Origin: Saccharicrinis sp965230625
GTDB lineage: Bacteria > Bacteroidota > Bacteroidia > Bacteroidales > Marinilabiliaceae
Direction of reading: 5' to 3'
NCBI GenBank assembly: GCA_965230625.1
Contig: CBDDLL010000001.1
Coordinates: forward strand, 2,108,001-2,172,000
DNA length: 64,000 bases
Shown here: piece after piece, positions 63,824 through 64,000 of the stretch
How positions within the stretch are numbered: the first letter of the stretch is position 1
How the letters are laid out: every line of letters starts with the position of its first letter
Program-made: the position numbers and the translations under genes
Notes under the pieces: generated by a model
Database searches by the model: none
What the model saw: only the letters and a program-made list of their open reading frames with translations
What the model was told of the DNA's origin: nothing

Positions 63824-64000
63824 ATGAACCAATTTAAAACCTTTTCTACCAAACAAGTAGCCCAATCCATAAACGATCCCAATGTTAAACTAATAGATGT
63901 TCGTCCTGCTGATGCATACAACGGATGGAGTATGAAGGGTGAAAAAAGAGGGGGGCATATAAAAAATGCCAAATCCTTACCTTTCAAATGGACTAATTAT
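63824..64000 (+). CDS. Rhodanese-like sulfurtransferase (3' truncated by window edge)
   Basis: 59 codons visible from ATG 63824. FSTKQVAQSINDPNVKLIDVRPADAYNGW followed by GHIKNAKSLPF is the N-terminal rhodanese pattern, in which the Asp-Val-Arg strand and GHIxxA segment frame the active-site loop. The catalytic cysteine lies beyond the window. The protein would transfer sulfane sulfur to cyanide or protein thiols. No signal peptide is apparent in the visible part. Confidence 0.75.
   Translation, partial: MNQFKTFSTKQVAQSINDPNVKLIDVRPADAYNGWSMKGEKRGGHIKNAKSLPFKWTNY

Noticed and set aside
1..64000. tRNA, rRNA, CRISPR arrays and riboswitches
   Set aside because: No cloverleaf with conserved arms, no regularly spaced identical repeats with unique spacers, and no recognisable aptamer core was found by eye; a tRNAscan or Infernal run would be decisive.

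Overview
The window is low-GC DNA from a member of the Bacteroidota, most like the marine Marinilabiliales/Bacteroidales-Cytophaga grade; genus is not assignable from sequence alone. The evidence is two proteins with C-terminal type IX secretion (T9SS) sorting domains, the gliding lipoprotein GldB, a 1360-residue hybrid two-component regulator of the polysaccharide-utilisation type, a fused MurF-alanine racemase, PorT-like outer-membrane barrels, and promoter-like TAnnTTTG -7 elements. No rRNA, tRNA or CRISPR array was seen.

Layout. 1-8 kb is an accessory region: the end of an OsmC gene, a decayed DUF3795 remnant, an NTF2-like protein, an AraC regulator, a PEBP-family protein, an HD-domain protein overlapping a TSP3-repeat protein, a GNAT enzyme, and a SUMF1-like gene cut by an IS630-type element whose precise removal would restore the frame. 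8-12.3 kb holds a T9SS-exported metallophosphatase lying between two nearly identical 161-bp non-coding repeats, each ending in an intrinsic terminator. 12.4-22 kb carries a lipoprotein and an RND efflux cluster (adaptor, pump, TolC) followed by a LytS/LytTR two-component pair. 22.2-24.3 kb is a T9SS-exported clan GH-A glycosidase. 24.3-46.2 kb is mostly housekeeping: phosphodiesterase, MBL hydrolase, YjjG-like nucleotidase, RsmI, thymidine kinase, MurF-Alr, potassium channel, Crp/Fnr regulator, NadE, GldB, ferredoxin, M20 peptidase, TlpA-like protein, MeaB, DUF1573 protein and Lpd. 46.3-53.2 kb has a second IS630-type element, a GH16 lipoprotein and its likely HTCS regulator. 53.3-62.9 kb has an M50 peptidase and then a YqiJ-like / flotillin (YqiK-like) / giant AAA ATPase / TerB-like gene set. 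The window ends with a PorT-like gene split by a 117-bp MITE-like insertion and the start of a rhodanese gene.

The most unusual material is non-coding: (1) at least twelve intergenic tracts with a strict 7-nt periodicity but different words; (2) the duplicated 161-bp structured element; (3) two intergenic segments sharing a multi-hairpin architecture; (4) a four-helix-bundle (S23/IVP-like) gene framed by inverted heptad tracts inside the flotillin-AAA-TerB gene set; (5) two insertions (IS630-type and MITE) that break genes and leave reconstructable frames. All functional statements rest on reading motifs by eye; no database search was possible.
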